A stretch of DNA of 64,000 bases from Pseudomonadota bacterium (lineage in GTDB: Bacteria; Myxococcota_A; UBA796; UBA9615): the NCBI GenBank assembly GCA_024229515.1, contig JAAESI010000275.1:62001-126000 (forward strand), read 5' to 3'. The notes below the pieces were generated by a model. That model was not told the origin of the DNA, made no database searches, and saw nothing but the letters and a program-made list of their open reading frames with translations. Both the position numbers and the translations under genes were made by a program. Below are positions 40,425-49,320 of this stretch, one piece after another (positions within the stretch are counted from its first letter, which is position 1; each line of letters starts with the position of its first letter).

Positions 40425-41339
40425 CTACAGCACGACCAGCTCCTGCCGGTACTCGACGCGCTCCTCGTTGCCCCACACCTCGACGAACCGCAGCGTGATC
40501 TCGTCGTCCCAGACCGCATCGGTGATGAAGATCTCGTAGCTCCCATCGGGGGCCGTCTCCTCCAGATCGAGGTGGTAGTGCCCGGCGAAGGCGCCGTAGA
40601 CCCGGTCGTGCAGCGGCCCGGTGACGCCCATGATCCGATCCATCTCGTCCAGCGTGAACGCCCCCGGGAACGCGTGCATCGGGTGGTGGGACGCCAGCAC
40701 CACGTCCTCGGAGCGGCCTTCGGGGAGGGAAGCGAGCCACTCCACGAAGTGCGGCCAGCTGCCGCCGTCGTAGTCGTGCAGCTCGGCGGTCTCGCCCATC
40801 AAGCCGCTCTCGCGGCTGGCCCAGTCCATGCCCACGAACGTGATGCCGCGGTGCTGGAACGTGAGGTTCTGGAGCCACGTGTCGGCGTCGCGGTCGGGAT
40901 CGAACGCGGGCGTCGGGGCCCGCACGTAGCCGTCGGTGACCGCGTCGAGGGCGTCGAAGCGGGGCCCGAAGACGGTGTCGAAGAGCTCGCCCTCCCCCGC
41001 CTGGTTCTCGTTGTCGCCGATGAGCGGGACGTACGGAACGGCGAGCTGATCGAGGGCGTCGCGGGCGAGCTCCGCGCCGCCGCTCCAGCCGACGTCCCCG
41101 ACGATCAGAACCAGCTCGATGCGGCGGGCGTCCATCTCCTCGCCGATCCAGGCGACGGTGGTCTCCAGCCGGTCGAGCCTCTCGTCGTCGGCGGTGATGT
41201 GCGGGTCTGCGAGCACGACGAAGCTGAACTCATGCTCCAGGGGGCCCGGAGTGGGCGCGACGTCGTCGTCGTCCGCGGGTGTGGGGCAGCCGAGCAAGGC
41301 GACGGCAGCGATGGTGGGGAGGAGCCTCCGGGTCAGCAT
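40425..41339 (-). CDS. Calcineurin-like metallophosphoesterase lipoprotein
   Basis: The 304-residue protein has a lipobox (ALLGC), a short DDDD linker and the metallophosphoesterase motifs in order: DPHI (DxH), GDVG (GD), GDNEN in the place of GNHD, SHHPMH and GHYH. These residues bind a di-metal centre; the GNHD motif is altered, which may change substrate use. It should face the periplasm or outside. TAGCAT six bases before the ATG is the probable -10. Confidence 0.85.
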   Translation of the reverse strand: MLTRRLLPTIAAVALLGCPTPADDDDVAPTPGPLEHEFSFVVLADPHITADDERLDRLETTVAWIGEEMDARRIELVLIVGDVGWSGGAELARDALDQLAVPYVPLIGDNENQAGEGELFDTVFGPRFDALDAVTDGYVRAPTPAFDPDRDADTWLQNLTFQHRGITFVGMDWASRESGLMGETAELHDYDGGSWPHFVEWLASLPEGRSEDVVLASHHPMHAFPGAFTLDEMDRIMGVTGPLHDRVYGAFAGHYHLDLEETAPDGSYEIFITDAVWDDEITLRFVEVWGNEERVEYRQELVVL

Positions 41340-41345
41340 GGCTCG

Positions 41346-41351
41346 ATGCTA
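41346..41351 (-). promoter_or_regulatory. -10-like TAGCAT six bases before ATG 41339 (minus)
   Basis: Part of a compact 38-base divergent promoter region shared with the gene at 41378. Confidence 0.5.
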
Positions 41352-41364
41352 GCAATGCCCCTGG

Positions 41365-41370
41365 TAGCGT
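41365..41370 (+). promoter_or_regulatory. -10-like TAGCGT seven bases before ATG 41378
   Basis: No Shine-Dalgarno between hexamer and start. Confidence 0.55.
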
Positions 41371-41377
41371 GACGGTC

Positions 41378-42829
41378 ATGAACCGATCGGCGGTCCTGTT
41401 CCTCCTCCTGGTCGTGGCCCTGACGGGCTGCCCGGACCCGCGCCGAACGCCGACGCCGGACGATGACGACGACGATTCGGCCGCCCCGGACGACGACGAC
41501 ACCGCCGACGACGACGACACCGCCGACCCGGACGCCGACTACGACGGCGACGGCATCTCCAACGGCGAGGAGCTGGTCCACGGCGTCGACTGCGTCACCA
41601 GCGATCCCCTCGTCGCCGACACCGACGAGGACGGCGTCGACGACGGCCTGGACCCCTACCCGCTGGACCCCTACCCCGAGTACCTGCTCCACCGGAACGA
41701 CTTCGGGACCATCGACCTGACGCTGTCCAACCGCGACGGCACCTTCGAACCGACCGTGCAGATCGGCTTCCCGTTCGGCGACACGAGCAACTCCGCCTAC
41801 CAGTACACCCACTTCCTCGTGGCCGACTTCGACAGCAACGGCGGCACCGACTTCCTCGCCATCGGCGACGCCGATCCCAGCGACGGCAGCAACCCCACCG
41901 AGCTGTGGTGGTTCGGGCGCCAGACCGGCCCGCAGGCGTTCACCCAGCGGAAGGTCGAGGACGTGCTCGAAGGCCGGTTCGCGGGCAGCCTCGCGGATCT
42001 GGACGACGACGACGACATGGACCTGCTCGTCCTCAACCGGAACTCCGGCGGCAACGTCTCCTTCGCCGAGCTGACCGCGTTCCTGAACACCGGCCTCGTC
42101 GGCACCGCCAACTGCGGCTTCACCGACGATCCCGCCAACCCCGACGGATGCGCCTTCGTGCGCGTCGACGCCGCCGACATCACCCCCTGGGCCGTGGGTG
42201 AGTGGGTCATCCGGATGAGTCGCGACGCCGTCGACGTGGACGGGGACGGCTTCCGCGACGTCGCCCTCATCAAGCAGTCCAGCGGCGGCAACGTGCAGCA
42301 GCCCCTGGCGCTCAGCAGCGGCGACGGCGCCGGCTTGATGAGCCAACCCGGCGGGACCCTGCTGACGCACAACCTGTCCGGCTCCGGCCAGTCCCCCATC
42401 CAGTCCATCGTCTTCGCCGACTTCGACAACGACGACGTCGGCGACGTGATCGTCGGCTTCGACGACGACGGGGACTCCGGCTCCGGCTGGTTCTACCCGG
42501 GCACCGTCGCCTCGGGCTCCTTCGCGTTCAACTCCGCGGCGTCCTTCGAAGCCATCGACCTCAACCCCGCGGTGGAGGACGGCTCCGACGACGTCGGCGT
42601 CTCCACCAGCGCCCGCGCCTTCGACCTCGACTTCGACGGGAACATGGACGTGCTCCTGGGCTACACCTACGAGAGCGTCGGTTCGCCCCCCAGCCGCACC
42701 TCGTGGTTCCGGGGCAACGGCGACGGCACGTTCCAGCCCGAGGCGGTGGTCCGCGACTTCCCGACCTCGACCTTCGGAGGCTCCTTCGCCCTCCCCCAGG
42801 CGCTCTGCCGGAGCTTCCCCACGGAGTAG
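41378..42829 (+). CDS. FG-GAP/VCBS lipoprotein with Asp-rich linker
   Basis: The 483-residue protein has a lipobox (ALTGC), a DDDDTA linker, a thrombospondin-3/EF-like acidic segment (DYDGDGISNGEE...DTDEDGVDDGLDP) and ~380 residues of FG-GAP-like blades with loops such as DLDDDDDMD, DVDGDGFRD, DFDNDDVGD and DLDFDGNMD. A surface propeller is likely. The next gene starts three bases after its stop with GGAG just before, so the two form an operon. Confidence 0.78.
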   Translation: MNRSAVLFLLLVVALTGCPDPRRTPTPDDDDDDSAAPDDDDTADDDDTADPDADYDGDGISNGEELVHGVDCVTSDPLVADTDEDGVDDGLDPYPLDPYPEYLLHRNDFGTIDLTLSNRDGTFEPTVQIGFPFGDTSNSAYQYTHFLVADFDSNGGTDFLAIGDADPSDGSNPTELWWFGRQTGPQAFTQRKVEDVLEGRFAGSLADLDDDDDMDLLVLNRNSGGNVSFAELTAFLNTGLVGTANCGFTDDPANPDGCAFVRVDAADITPWAVGEWVIRMSRDAVDVDGDGFRDVALIKQSSGGNVQQPLALSSGDGAGLMSQPGGTLLTHNLSGSGQSPIQSIVFADFDNDDVGDVIVGFDDDGDSGSGWFYPGTVASGSFAFNSAASFEAIDLNPAVEDGSDDVGVSTSARAFDLDFDGNMDVLLGYTYESVGSPPSRTSWFRGNGDGTFQPEAVVRDFPTSTFGGSFALPQALCRSFPTE

Positions 42830-42832
42830 TCC

Positions 42833-44013
<1,181 letters not shown>

Positions 44014-44014
<1 letters not shown>

Positions 44015-44035
44015 GCGCGATGGGTTCGCCGCGCC
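44014..44035. terminator. Hairpin between convergent genes
   Basis: GGCGCG and CGCGCC pair around a 10-base loop directly after the stop of the MopE-type gene and before the stop of the convergent peptidase gene. No T-run, so a terminator role is only suggested by its place. Confidence 0.35.
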
Positions 44036-44041
44036 CGGGCG

Positions 44042-45322
44042 CTAGCCGGGGAACGGCGGCGGAACCTCGCCGGGGTGGGCTTCGGTCAGCTCGAACATGA
44101 CGAAGTAGACGGCGTCGAACAGGAACAGGTCCAGATTCTCCACCACGTCCCCGATCGAGTCCGCCTCCGCCGCCTCCGCCATCGTGGCGCGGAAGCCGGA
44201 GGCCTCCAGGACCTCCTCGTTGGTCAGCACTCCGCTGTGGAGGATGCCGTCGAACAGCGCCACGCCGTCGCGCGCGGTCCGGCCGTCCAGCGGCTGGGGT
44301 CCCTCGTAGGGGTACCGCGCGGTGTCGTGGCCCATCACGTTGAGCACCGTGGCGAGCCAGCGCGTCGTGGGCAGCAGCACCCGGTAGTCGATGGTCTCGG
44401 CCGTGTCGTCGACCGTGTGGTACCAGCTGAACCCGGGGTTCACGAACCAGGCCGCCGCGATGGGGTCGGAGGCTCGGTAGAACTCGTCCTGGTCGCTGCT
44501 GAAGATGGGCACCGCGTCGCGGTTCATGAACAGCACCGGCAGTTCCTGGAACTGCAGCGCGGCTTCGCGCCAGACGGCCTCCAGCGTGGGTGAGCGCTCC
44601 AGCCCCATCGCCAGGATCGGCCAGTAGTCGGGCAGCAGCGGGCGCCCCACGGGATCGATGGACACCGCCGCCACGATGTCCCCCACGGGCACCGTCGGGT
44701 TGGCGATCCAGGCTTCGGCGCCGCCGAGGCTGACCTCTTCGTCGTCCGTGATGAGGATGATGATCGAGCGCGGCGGCGCAGCCTCCTGCTCCAGCAGCAC
44801 CCGGGCGATCTCCAGGGCGAGCGCGACCCCCGCGGCGTCGTCGTAGGCGCCGTTGAAGGCGTCCCCGTCGGCGGTTACCCCGAGGTGGTCGTAGTGGGCC
44901 AGCACGACGATGTATTCCTCGGCCTGCTCGGGATCGGAGCCGGGGATCAGCCCGACGAGGTCGTACCCGGTGGCGTTGACCGAGGAGACGACGTCGCCGG
45001 AGGCGTCGATCATGTAGCGGGCGCCGTCGTAGACCGTGTCGTAGTCGTACAGGTAGCCGTCGCTGCCCAGCGGCTCCAGGCCGATGGTCTCCATCTGCTC
45101 GGCGATCCAGTCGCGCGCCTGCAGGTGTCCGGGGGAGCCGGGGATGCGCCCGGCCCGTTCGTCGGCGGCGAGGAAGTCGATGGTCTCCTTCAGGTCGACC
45201 GCGCTGAAGGCCTGCAGCACCGCGTCGTCCAACGCCGGGTAGCCCACTTCGGGCTCCGGGTCGGAGCAGGCGGCGAGAACGGCGATCAGGGCAACGAGGA
45301 AGAAGAAGCGACGGTCGGTCAT
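44042..45322 (-). CDS. M28 family metallopeptidase lipoprotein
   Basis: The 426-residue protein has a lipobox (AVLAAC) and the M28 di-zinc features: LAHYDHLG (zinc His and catalytic Asp region), FNGAYDDAAG (bridging Asp), ITDDEEVSLGGAEAW (catalytic and zinc Glu), SIDPVG (zinc Asp) and WYHTVDDT (zinc His). The family are aminopeptidases acting outside the inner membrane. ATG 45322 overlaps the TGA of the ten-repeat PPC protein (ATGA), so the two proteins are made together. Confidence 0.9.
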   Translation of the reverse strand: MTDRRFFFLVALIAVLAACSDPEPEVGYPALDDAVLQAFSAVDLKETIDFLAADERAGRIPGSPGHLQARDWIAEQMETIGLEPLGSDGYLYDYDTVYDGARYMIDASGDVVSSVNATGYDLVGLIPGSDPEQAEEYIVVLAHYDHLGVTADGDAFNGAYDDAAGVALALEIARVLLEQEAAPPRSIIILITDDEEVSLGGAEAWIANPTVPVGDIVAAVSIDPVGRPLLPDYWPILAMGLERSPTLEAVWREAALQFQELPVLFMNRDAVPIFSSDQDEFYRASDPIAAAWFVNPGFSWYHTVDDTAETIDYRVLLPTTRWLATVLNVMGHDTARYPYEGPQPLDGRTARDGVALFDGILHSGVLTNEEVLEASGFRATMAEAAEADSIGDVVENLDLFLFDAVYFVMFELTEAHPGEVPPPFPG

Positions 45323-48300
45323 GGCACCACGGTCAGGGAGAGGTCGTACTCGTTGCCCGGCACCAGGTCGTCGGTGGTGAGCTCGACGGAGACGAGGTAC
45401 GTGCCCGTGGACGGGATGGTGATCGGACCGACGCTCTCGTCGTCGGTCAGCGAGTTGCCGAGCCCCAGCGGGCTCCCCGTGTCGTCCGCCACGGAGACGT
45501 CGATGTTCCCGTCGGCGTGGGTGAAGGCCAGGTCGACGAAGAACGCGTCGCCGGCCTCCAGGTCCACGGAGTACACGTCGATGTCGCAGCTGGACAGACC
45601 GGGGTAGCTGCCCAGGCTGAGTACGGTGGCGCTGGCGAGGTCGTCGTTCTCCTCGAAGGCGTCATCCACGCACACGCTGGAGATGCCGTTGACGGCCACG
45701 GTCATGTCGTACGTGTTGCCCACGAAGCTGCCGCCGTCGTCCTGGAGGAGGACCTCGATGATGTAGTCACCGGCCAGGGCCACCACGGTCGGCCCCGTCG
45801 ACTCGTTGTCGGAGATGGACGTGGAGACGTCCAGCAGGGTCGTCGACGGGTCGTAGACGAACAGATCGAGGTCGCCCTCGGCGTCGCTGAAGTCCAGGGC
45901 GACGTGGAGGTCGTCCCCGCTCTCCAGGGTCAGCAGGTAGTAGTCGTCGTCGTCGGGGCAGATCCCCAGCGTCGGGTACTCGCCCAGCGTCAGCGTGGCG
46001 GGGTTGAAGCTCTCGTCGTTGTCCTCGAACACCGTGTCGTCGGGGCATTCGCCCTCCTGGACGATCACGTCGAGGTCGTATCCGTTGCCCGGCAGGCCGG
46101 GGTCATCCTCCAGGAACACGCGCAGGTAGTAGGTGGTGGCGCTGAGGGTGAGGATCGGTCCGATCGACTCGTCGTCGCTGGTGCTCACGCTGGAGTATTC
46201 GACGTTCAGGAGCGTGTCCATCAGCTCCATGTCGAGGTTGCCGAGGGCGTGATCGAACGTCGCGTTCAGCGTCAGCTCGTCCGCCTCGAGCAGCTCGATC
46301 TGGAACCAGTCCTCGTCCGCCGGGCAGGCCATCAGATCGGGTAGCAGACCCGAGAAGGTGGGGAACGGGTTGGCGTCGGTGTCGTTGTCCTCGAGGGCGT
46401 CGTCGAGGCACGGGGGCGGCACGGTGAGGACGTTGAGGTCGTAGTCGTTGCCGGGCACCAGGTCGGTCTCCGAGACGAAGTAGACCCGCAGGAGGTAGTG
46501 GCCCTCCATCGCCGCGGTGATCGGGCCGACGGCCTCGTCCTCGGTCGAGCTGTAGCTGCCTTCCACCAGCCCGTCGGCGGGGTCGTACAGCTCCATGTCG
46601 AGGTCGCCCATGCTCTGGTTGAAGCCGATGTTGGCGGACAGCTCCTCCCCGAGGCTGACGTCGACGGAGAACCAGTCTTCGTCCGACGGGCAGGACCGGA
46701 GCGCGGGGAAGGTCCCGGTCGAGACGAGGGCGGCGAAGAGGTCGGAGTCGTTGTCCTCGAAGCCGTCGTCGGCGCACACCGCGGGGATGACGGTGACGGT
46801 GATCTCGTAGGCGTTGCCCGGCGTGGAGCCGGCGTCCGCGGCGAGCTCGATGGCCGCGTAGTAGATGGTCGTGTCGGTCAGCAAGAAGGGGCCGAGGATC
46901 TCGTCGTCCGACCCGCTGCTGCTCTGCGCGATGACGAGGCCGAGGTCGTCGACCAGGTCCAGGTCGATGTTCCCTTCGGCATCGGTGAACTCGACCTCGA
47001 TGAGCACTTCGTCGCCGGCGTTGGCGCTGAAGCTGAACCAGTCCTCGTCCAGCAGGCAGGAGACGAGCCCGGGGATGGGCACGCCGCTGAGCGTGGGCGT
47101 CGCCCCGAAGAGGTCGTCGTTCTCTTCAGCGAGGTCGTCGACGCAGGGCTGCTCGACGGTCACGGACATCGTGTAGTCGTTGCCCAGGACCTCTCCATCG
47201 TCCGAGGCGATCTCCACGTGTACGAAGTAGTCGCCGTCGGCGAGCACCACGACGGGGGCGATGGATTCGTCGTCGTTGCCGCTGTTGCTCGCCCCCAGCA
47301 CCGAGCCCGACGAGTCGACGATCTCGACGTTGATGTTCCCCTCGCCGTCGTCGAAGAAGAGATCGACGCCGATGGACCCGGTGGCGTTGACTTCGAGGAC
47401 GTACCAGTCGTCGTCGCTGGGGCAGATCTCCAGGCTCGCGTAGGCGCCCGGAGCGAGGCCGGTGGCGGACGCCTGGCTGTCGTTGTCCTCGAAGGCGTCG
47501 TCGCTGCAGGGCGCCGGGTTCAGCGCCAGGTCGATGTCGTAGGCGTTGCCGAGGATGAACCCGGTGTCCGCTGCGAGGGTGATGTGCACGAGGTAGTCGC
47601 CCGCGACCGTGGCCAACGCCGAGACGCTCTCGTCGTCGGTGGTGCTGGTGCCCAGATCGATGACCGCGCCGGCGGGGTCGACCAGCTCCACGTCGATGTT
47701 CCCCTCGGCGTGGGAGAAGGTGACGTCGACGTCGATGTCGTCGCCCAGGAGCACGCCCGCGATGGCGAACCAGTCGTCGTCCCCGGGGCAGACCTGCACG
47801 CCGCTGATGAGGCCCGCGCCGGGGAAGGCGGCCGCGGCGGAGTCGTTCTGCTCGTAGGGGTCCTCGACGCAGGAGGACTCCTGGATGTCGAGTTCGAGGT
47901 CGTAGGTATTGCCCGCGATGACGCCGTCGTCCTGCTCGAGGAAGACGCGCAGGTGGTGGGTGCCACCGCTGTTGATGTTGAAGCTCGGGATCGACTCGTC
48001 GTCGGTGAAGGACAGACCCGAGGCGATGACGGCACCGCTGGGGTCCATCAGCTCGACGTCGATGTTGCCCTCGGCGTCGATGAAGTCGAGGTCGACGCCG
48101 ATGAACTCGCCGACCAGCAGTTCGACCGCGTACCAGTCCTCGTCGCCCTCGCAGGCCCGCAGGTTGGAGTAGCCGCCGTCGGTCACGCCGGTCGCTTCGG
48201 TGCTGTTGTCGTTGTCCTCGCTGCCGTCGTCGACGCAGGGGGCGACGGTGACGTCGAAGTCCAGCTCGTAGCTGTTGCCCTGGATGTCGCCGTCGTCGTC

Positions 48301-49218
48301 CTCGAGCCAGACGCGGATGAGGTGGTCGCCGCCGTCGTTGACGATGTAGTTGGACAGCACCTCGTCATCCGAGGTGGAGGAGCCCGTCATCTGGAGCAGC
48401 CCGATGGGGTCGACCAGCTCGATGTCGACGTTGCCCTCGGCGTGCTCGAAGGTCGCGGTCAGGTCGAGGACGTCGGACTGCTGCAGGGGGAGGAGGTACC
48501 AGTCGTCGTCCTCGGGGCACGCGGTCAGCGACCCGAGCACGCCGGCGCTCACCGGGGTGGCGACGATGCTGAGATCATTCTCCTCGGCGGCGTCGTCGGG
48601 GCACGGCCCCTGGACCGTCATGGTCAGCTCGTAGGGCACCCCGCCCACGTCGCCGCCGTCGTTGACGTGGGTGACGCGGAGGGCGTGCAGGCCGGTGGTC
48701 TGGCCGGTCCAGAGCAGGTCCTCGTCGTCGTCGACGCTCAGGGAGGTGGCGACGACGGTGCCGTCGGGGTCTTCGAGGCGCAGGTCGAGGTTGCCCTCGA
48801 GGGCGTCGAACTCCGCCAGCACCGTCAGGAGCTCGTCGACCTCGACCTCGATGAGGTACCAGTCCTCGTCGCCGGCGCAGGAGTTCAGGTTCGGGTAGAC
48901 GCCGGAGCCCAGGGTCGTGGCGTCGGAGAGCTCGTCGTTGTCCTCGAACGCGTCGTCGATGCAGTCCGGCAGCGTGGTGTCGTCGTCGTCGGTGGCGTCG
49001 TCGTCGTCGGTGGCGTCGTCGTCGTCGGTGGCGTCGTCATCGTCGGTCGCGTCGTCGTCGTCGGTCGCGTCGTCGTCGTCCGTCGCGTCGTCGTCGTCCG
49101 TCGCGTCGTCGTCGTCCGTCGCGTCGTCGTCGTTCGCGGTGTCGTCGTCGTCCGGTGGCGGCTCCTCCACGCAGGCGGCGGCGAGGGACAGAACCAACAC
49201 TGCGAGGATTGCGCGCAT
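45319..49218 (-). CDS. Ten-repeat PPC-domain lipoprotein with Asp-rich linker
   Basis: ATG 49218 gives a lipobox (LAAAC), a DDDDAT linker of ~60 residues and then ten repeats of ~115-120 residues, each starting C(V/S/A/L)DDxxEDND and containing EDWYxxxL, AEGNIDxELxDPxG and GNxYDL. This is the bacterial pre-peptidase C-terminal (PPC) beta-sandwich, normally present in one or two copies at the end of secreted peptidases. Here ten copies stand alone on a lipoprotein whose stop overlaps the start of an M28 peptidase. TAGAGT lies seven bases before the start. The antisense frame over this gene is long but is a codon-bias shadow. Confidence 0.85.
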   Translation of the reverse strand: MRAILAVLVLSLAAACVEEPPPDDDDTANDDDATDDDDATDDDDATDDDDATDDDDATDDDDATDDDDATDDDDATDDDDTTLPDCIDDAFEDNDELSDATTLGSGVYPNLNSCAGDEDWYLIEVEVDELLTVLAEFDALEGNLDLRLEDPDGTVVATSLSVDDDEDLLWTGQTTGLHALRVTHVNDGGDVGGVPYELTMTVQGPCPDDAAEENDLSIVATPVSAGVLGSLTACPEDDDWYLLPLQQSDVLDLTATFEHAEGNVDIELVDPIGLLQMTGSSTSDDEVLSNYIVNDGGDHLIRVWLEDDDGDIQGNSYELDFDVTVAPCVDDGSEDNDNSTEATGVTDGGYSNLRACEGDEDWYAVELLVGEFIGVDLDFIDAEGNIDVELMDPSGAVIASGLSFTDDESIPSFNINSGGTHHLRVFLEQDDGVIAGNTYDLELDIQESSCVEDPYEQNDSAAAAFPGAGLISGVQVCPGDDDWFAIAGVLLGDDIDVDVTFSHAEGNIDVELVDPAGAVIDLGTSTTDDESVSALATVAGDYLVHITLAADTGFILGNAYDIDLALNPAPCSDDAFEDNDSQASATGLAPGAYASLEICPSDDDWYVLEVNATGSIGVDLFFDDGEGNINVEIVDSSGSVLGASNSGNDDESIAPVVVLADGDYFVHVEIASDDGEVLGNDYTMSVTVEQPCVDDLAEENDDLFGATPTLSGVPIPGLVSCLLDEDWFSFSANAGDEVLIEVEFTDAEGNIDLDLVDDLGLVIAQSSSGSDDEILGPFLLTDTTIYYAAIELAADAGSTPGNAYEITVTVIPAVCADDGFEDNDSDLFAALVSTGTFPALRSCPSDEDWFSVDVSLGEELSANIGFNQSMGDLDMELYDPADGLVEGSYSSTEDEAVGPITAAMEGHYLLRVYFVSETDLVPGNDYDLNVLTVPPPCLDDALEDNDTDANPFPTFSGLLPDLMACPADEDWFQIELLEADELTLNATFDHALGNLDMELMDTLLNVEYSSVSTSDDESIGPILTLSATTYYLRVFLEDDPGLPGNGYDLDVIVQEGECPDDTVFEDNDESFNPATLTLGEYPTLGICPDDDDYYLLTLESGDDLHVALDFSDAEGDLDLFVYDPSTTLLDVSTSISDNESTGPTVVALAGDYIIEVLLQDDGGSFVGNTYDMTVAVNGISSVCVDDAFEENDDLASATVLSLGSYPGLSSCDIDVYSVDLEAGDAFFVDLAFTHADGNIDVSVADDTGSPLGLGNSLTDDESVGPITIPSTGTYLVSVELTTDDLVPGNEYDLSLTVVP
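48975..49156 (-). repeat. DDDDAT codon repeat, longest of the window
   Basis: About ten 18-base units encode the spacer between the lipobox and the first PPC repeat. Blocks of neighbouring units share the same synonymous choices, hinting at unit duplication. Confidence 0.85.
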
Positions 49219-49225
49219 CGCGGAC

Positions 49226-49231
49226 ACTCTA
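49226..49231 (-). promoter_or_regulatory. -10-like TAGAGT seven bases before ATG 49218 (minus)
   Basis: No Shine-Dalgarno; leaderless-type spacing for the PPC/M28 operon. Confidence 0.55.
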
Positions 49232-49308
49232 GTCCGAGTCAGGCTCCGGCGGTGGGGGCTCTGGGGAGGTTGTGACGCGCCGTGACCTCTCCGTGACCGG
49301 CCCGTCCG

Positions 49309-49314
49309 TACAAC
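49309..49314 (+). promoter_or_regulatory. -10-like TACAAC six bases before ATG 49321
   Basis: Position fits the leaderless pattern, but the last base is C rather than T. Confidence 0.35.
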
Positions 49315-49320
49315 GGCGCC

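Noticed and set aside
48975..49156. CRISPR-like regular repeats
   Set aside because: Units are contiguous in-frame Asp codons without spacers; same type occurs in other lipoprotein genes.
46498..49275. 925-codon open frame antisense to the PPC protein
   Set aside because: Its Val/Gly/Asp-rich sequence is the mirror of Asp-rich coding DNA at high GC; no domain, no start signal.
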